Below are positions 60,678 through 64,000 of a stretch of DNA of 64,000 nucleotides, in pieces (positions within the stretch are counted from its first letter, which is position 1; every line of letters starts with the position of its first letter). The stretch is from JASJAR01 sp038530285 (GTDB lineage: Bacteria; Pseudomonadota; Alphaproteobacteria; Rhodobacterales; Rhodobacteraceae). The notes under the pieces were generated by a model. That model saw nothing but the letters and a program-made list of their open reading frames with translations. It searched no databases and had not been told where the DNA came from. The stretch covers positions 1-64,000 of the forward strand of contig JBCBCY010000008.1 of assembly GCA_038530285.1 (NCBI GenBank), in the 5' to 3' direction. A program made the position numbers and the translations under genes.

Positions 60678-62156
60678 GTGAGCCAGTCTGCGACCCCCAC
60701 GGCACCGTTTGTGCCCCACCTGACGTCCGGACGGTCGCGGGCGGCTTTTCTGGGATCGTTCTGGTCGTTGATCCATGCGCTTTTGCCCAGCTTGTCGGCG
60801 ACGGCGGTGTTCTTTGTCAGCGCCACTTTCCTGTCGCCGGTGGATTTCGGGCACCTGGCCATGGCGACGGCATTGGTGTCTATCGCGCTGGCGTTTTCGC
60901 CCGCTGCTTTTGGTGAGGCGCTGGTGCAGCGCGAGACCCTGAGACCCGAACATGCCAATGCGGGCTTCTGGCTAAACGCTGGGTTCGCGGCGGTGTATTG
61001 CGCTGTGCTGGTCCTGCTCGCGCCGGCTTTTGCAACCTATTTCGAGGTGCCAGAGCTGCGGTGGATCCTGCCGATCCTGGCTCTGAAGATACCGTTTGAG
61101 CTGTTGGCGGCGGTGCCGGCCTCGATGATCATAAGAAAGATGCGGTTTCGTTTGCTGGCGTTGCGCACGGCGATTGGATCTGGCGTGGGGATGGCGCTGT
61201 CGGTGGGTCTATTGCTGGCAGGACATGGGCTTTTGGCGCTGGTGATTGCACAGGTCGCAGTCAGCGTGACGACCTTTGTCGTGGTGCTGTGGACGGCGGC
61301 CTGGCGTCCCGGATTTTCCATGCGGTTGGGCGATTTGCGCGATCTTGCGCGCTACGGTGTCTTTGCGGCGGGTCAACGGATGCTCGGGATGGTCCGGGTG
61401 GATCATCTGGTGCTGGGCGCAATGGGCGGACCTGTGTTGCTGGGTCTGTTGGTCTTTTCCCAACGGGTGTTTCAGCTTCTGGCCAGCGTGGCGGGTGGGG
61501 CGCTGTCATCTGTCACCCATGTGGTGCTGTCGTCGATGCAAGGCGAGCCCGAAAAGGCGCGCCGGGCCTTCGGGCTGGTGTCGTTTGTGGCCGCTGGCGT
61601 CGGATTTCCGGTCTTTGCCGGCGCCGCCCTTGTGGTGGACGATCTCGTCGCATTGTTCTTTGCCGAAAACTGGTTGGCAGCAGCCCGGGCGGCGCAGCTG
61701 TTCTGCCTGGTCGGCTTTCTTTTTTCGCTGGGCATCGTGCAAGGCGCGTTGATCCGCAGCCGAGGCCATCCCGACTGGCTGTTTTATTATCAGCTGGTGC
61801 AGGAGGCAGGCACCGTTCTGGCCATCGCCCTGGTGTTCTCTTGGGGGATTGAGGCGATCGTGGCCGCGATTGCCATCAAGACGGCGCTGATCTGGCCGGT
61901 GTCTGTTGCCATGACCGTGCGGCTTCTCGATTGTCCGGTCTGGACCTACATTCGAAGCTTCGCCGCCCCGGCCGTCGCAACGGCGGGCATGACAGCGATA
62001 CTCTTGGCGCTGCCGCAGGCCCCAGGTGCTGCGCATATCGCGCTTCAGATCGTGGTCGGCGCCTGCGCCTACGCCCTGCTTTTGTTCGCCCTGTGCCGGG
62101 CGCGCCTGGCAGAGGTTGCACGACTTATTCTCACCAAACCGGAGGGGGCGACATGA
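60678..62156 (+). CDS. Polysaccharide flippase/exporter (Wzx/PST family)
   Basis: 492 residues from GTG 60678 with GGGG upstream; ATG 60582 lies inside the transferase gene. About 12-14 membrane helices. Seen: FVSATFLSPVDFGHLAMATALV, characteristic of MOP-superfamily Wzx-type flippases, GFWLNAGFAAVY and FAENWLAAARAAQLFC. It should move lipid-linked repeat units to the periplasmic face, for use by the ligase/polymerase nearby. Coupled by ATGA to the pyruvyltransferase-like gene. Confidence 0.87.
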   Translation: MSQSATPTAPFVPHLTSGRSRAAFLGSFWSLIHALLPSLSATAVFFVSATFLSPVDFGHLAMATALVSIALAFSPAAFGEALVQRETLRPEHANAGFWLNAGFAAVYCAVLVLLAPAFATYFEVPELRWILPILALKIPFELLAAVPASMIIRKMRFRLLALRTAIGSGVGMALSVGLLLAGHGLLALVIAQVAVSVTTFVVVLWTAAWRPGFSMRLGDLRDLARYGVFAAGQRMLGMVRVDHLVLGAMGGPVLLGLLVFSQRVFQLLASVAGGALSSVTHVVLSSMQGEPEKARRAFGLVSFVAAGVGFPVFAGAALVVDDLVALFFAENWLAAARAAQLFCLVGFLFSLGIVQGALIRSRGHPDWLFYYQLVQEAGTVLAIALVFSWGIEAIVAAIAIKTALIWPVSVAMTVRLLDCPVWTYIRSFAAPAVATAGMTAILLALPQAPGAAHIALQIVVGACAYALLLFALCRARLAEVARLILTKPEGAT

Positions 62157-63064
62157 AGCTCACCTATTTCGAAGGCGACCCGCCCAATTTCGGCGATGAG
62201 TTGAACGCGTGGATCTGGGATGCATTGTTGCCGCCGGGGTTCCTTGATGCGGACAAAGATACTCTGTTCCTTGGTATAGGGTCGATCATCCAGGATATTT
62301 ATCCCGCCAATGCCACCAAGATTGTGGTCGGATCGGGTTTTGCGGGTGCCTATTCGGCCCTGCCGGATGTGCATGACGGCACCTGGGATTTCCGGTTCGT
62401 GCGCGGGCCAGAGACCTGCCGCAAGCTGGGCCTTGATCCTGAGTTGGCGATCACGGATGCGGCGGTTCTGCTGCGCGCAATTGATCTGCCCAAACCGGCA
62501 CCCGGCATCGATGTGGCCTTTATCCCGCATTACGAAAGCGTGGAACGGGGCAACTGGAAAGCGGTCTGCGATCTGGCGGGTGTGCATTTCATCGATCCCA
62601 CCCGCCCCTCGGTTGAGGTTTTGGCCGAACTTCGCGGTGCGCGCATGGTGATCTGCGAAGCGATGCATGGCGCGATTGTGTCTGATGCGATGCGCACCCC
62701 CTGGATCGGGGTACAGACGATGCACCATGTCCATCGCGGCAAGTGGTTTGATTGGGCCGAATCGCTTGGGATCGACTACCGGCCGCAACGTGCCGCGCCT
62801 TCAAACGGGCGCGAATTCTGGGCCTATCACACCGGACGCTGGGGGTCTGGGCCCCGTGCGCGCGCGGTCTTTGGCAGCCGGGCTTTTGCGCCGATTGATG
62901 CCGCCATCCGCCATGCATCCGCCGCCAGCCTGCGCAAACTCAGCCGGATGGAGCCGCAGCTAAGCAGCGACCATGCGATTGAAACGGCGACCCAAAAAGC
63001 GGTCGCGGCCGTGGACGGATTGGTGCGCGACTACGCCCCGCGCCAAAGTGCATCGCGCGCGTAG
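62153..63064 (+). CDS. Polysaccharide pyruvyltransferase-family protein
   Basis: 303 residues from ATG 62153, GGAGGGGG upstream. Seen: the family's N-terminal NFGDELNAWIWDALL, LGIGSII, and a later CEAMHGAIVSDAMRTPWIGV, the acceptor/donor loop of WcaK/ExoV-type enzymes. Family members ketalise a sugar with phosphoenolpyruvate; not all have been tested. This gives the polymer an acidic modification. It overlaps the ligase-like gene by 34 bases at the 3' ends. Confidence 0.85.
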   Translation: MKLTYFEGDPPNFGDELNAWIWDALLPPGFLDADKDTLFLGIGSIIQDIYPANATKIVVGSGFAGAYSALPDVHDGTWDFRFVRGPETCRKLGLDPELAITDAAVLLRAIDLPKPAPGIDVAFIPHYESVERGNWKAVCDLAGVHFIDPTRPSVEVLAELRGARMVICEAMHGAIVSDAMRTPWIGVQTMHHVHRGKWFDWAESLGIDYRPQRAAPSNGREFWAYHTGRWGSGPRARAVFGSRAFAPIDAAIRHASAASLRKLSRMEPQLSSDHAIETATQKAVAAVDGLVRDYAPRQSASRA

Positions 63065-64000
63065 CTGAAGGTCGCCACAACAAGGACGGTGCGCAGGCTG
63101 AACTGAAAAAACAGCGGGACTTCGATCAGGCTGCCCATCACCACCATCAGCGTCAGCCCGAAGAACACCGCCGCCACCGGGCTGGCGCTTTGCAGCACCC
63201 AGCGCAAGGTCATCACGGCGGCCCCCAGAAGGACCACCATCTGTAGCGCGACGCCAAGCCCTCCGATTTCGACCGCGTTGGACAGATAGAGGTTGTGAAA
63301 GTTGAACCCGCTGCGCGCCTCAATCCCGAACATGAACCACAGCGCTTCGGCTTCGGCGTTGCCGATCACCCAGAACGCCTGATAGCCAACGCCCAGCAAA
63401 GGACGTTCCGCGATCAGGGCAAGGGCCACGGCCCAAAGCTCGGTGCGACCGGTCAGGGTCAGGTCCTTTCCGGTCGATTGCAAAACCGCATCCGACAGCG
63501 CGGTGATATGGGCTGAAGCGACCAGACCAGCCAAAACGGCGATCAACGCTGCACCAAAAAGGGCGGCGGCGGCTGCGATACCGCTCAACCGGCCGAGGAC
63601 CAGGCAAACGGTGCAGGCCAGAAGCGTGATCGCCATTAGAACAAGCGCGCCCGTGGATTGGGCAAGAACCACAAAAAGGCTGCCCATCGCGCCGCCTGCC
63701 AGAAGGCTGAGGCGCAGCGCGATCGGTCCGCGCGCCAAGGCGAGCCCAAAGGCAATGATCGCGAAAGTCGAGGCGGCGCCAGCAAAGGCGTTCTTGCTGC
63801 CGTAGATCCCGGTCCATGCGGCGGTCTCACCGCTTGTGCCACCAGCAATCAGACTGGCAAACATGCCGACACCCAGGCAAGCGGCCATCGTGCGCAGAAA
63901 GTCGCGTGGCGACAGTCGGTCGGCGATGGCAAGGGCGATGACAAAGGTCGCGGCCAGTTGCACACCAAACCGAAGGCTCAGGGTGGGTTCACGCGACCAG
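63031..64000 (-). CDS. O-antigen ligase/polymerase-like membrane protein (5' end outside window)
   Basis: The frame continues beyond the right edge; 323 residues are present. At least nine membrane helices. Seen: YGSKNAFAGAASTF (the KN-A region and a loop typical of O-antigen ligase and Wzy-type proteins), GRTELWAVALALIAERPLLGVGY and HNLYLSNAVEIGGLGV, the periplasmic loop of the Wzy_C/WaaL family. It joins polysaccharide to an acceptor or polymerises units. An in-frame GTG at 63963 is not the true start because homologous-looking sequence runs on upstream. Confidence 0.85.
   Translation of the reverse strand, partial: WSREPTLSLRFGVQLAATFVIALAIADRLSPRDFLRTMAACLGVGMFASLIAGGTSGETAAWTGIYGSKNAFAGAASTFAIIAFGLALARGPIALRLSLLAGGAMGSLFVVLAQSTGALVLMAITLLACTVCLVLGRLSGIAAAAALFGAALIAVLAGLVASAHITALSDAVLQSTGKDLTLTGRTELWAVALALIAERPLLGVGYQAFWVIGNAEAEALWFMFGIEARSGFNFHNLYLSNAVEIGGLGVALQMVVLLGAAVMTLRWVLQSASPVAAVFFGLTLMVVMGSLIEVPLFFQFSLRTVLVVATFSYARDALWRGA

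Overview
The window reads as a chromosomal segment of a GC-rich alphaproteobacterium of the Rhodobacterales (Roseobacter group). The grounds are a petABC cytochrome bc1 operon with a short Tat-exported Rieske protein, a petP-petR type regulator pair, dense ATGA/GTGA-coupled operons, thiBPQ behind a TPP riboswitch, a capsule export set of rkp/kps type, and RTX proteins ending in the same type I secretion-like tail. No insertion sequence, phage gene or CRISPR array was seen. Protein families are recognised from motifs only; no database search was possible.

Layout. 1-15.4 kb is mostly housekeeping: the end of gltB, an SGNH hydrolase, a small pilin-like peptide, mtgA, a GST, queG, DUF1294, ilvE, petP-petR, then a tightly coupled run of an HDAC-like hydrolase, xseB, ispA and dxs. 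An epimerase, amn and an HU-like protein follow. 15.4-29.7 kb holds a serine hydrolase, a DMT permease, a CcdA-like protein with a periplasmic thioredoxin, aroC, the TPP riboswitch with thiBPQ, petABC, a second GST, mtaB-dapF, a ClpP-like lipoprotein and tRNA-Lys.

29.8-40.5 kb is a tricarboxylate-type uptake and catabolism region. A TctDE two-component pair diverges from tctC and a tctA-tctB fusion. These are followed by a PrpF-type isomerase, a D-2-hydroxyacid dehydrogenase, an AbrB-like permease, a GntR regulator, and a TcuA-like flavoprotein reading away from the GntR gene across a perfect inverted repeat. 40.6-45.0 kb has an aquaporin, a CheB-CheR-PAS protein without a kinase domain, and an unrecognised 216-residue protein.

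45-64 kb is a cell-surface region: glycosyltransferases, a sulfotransferase, KpsM/KpsE/KpsT-type export, two convergent RTX proteins (one with a propeller-like N-terminus, one an M10 metalloprotease), a LacI-family regulator, tRNA-Arg, a further glycosyltransferase with an odd start, an ExoY-like priming transferase, a flippase, a pyruvyltransferase-like protein and a truncated O-antigen ligase/polymerase. Together they suggest a sulfated, possibly pyruvylated surface polysaccharide plus secreted calcium-binding proteins.

The most interesting points are the tct/prpF/tcuA-like cluster, the kinase-less CheB-CheR-PAS protein beside an unknown gene, several palindromes in divergent promoters (tct, 46.0 kb, gntR/tcuA, lacI), and the RBS-sequestering platform of the TPP riboswitch.
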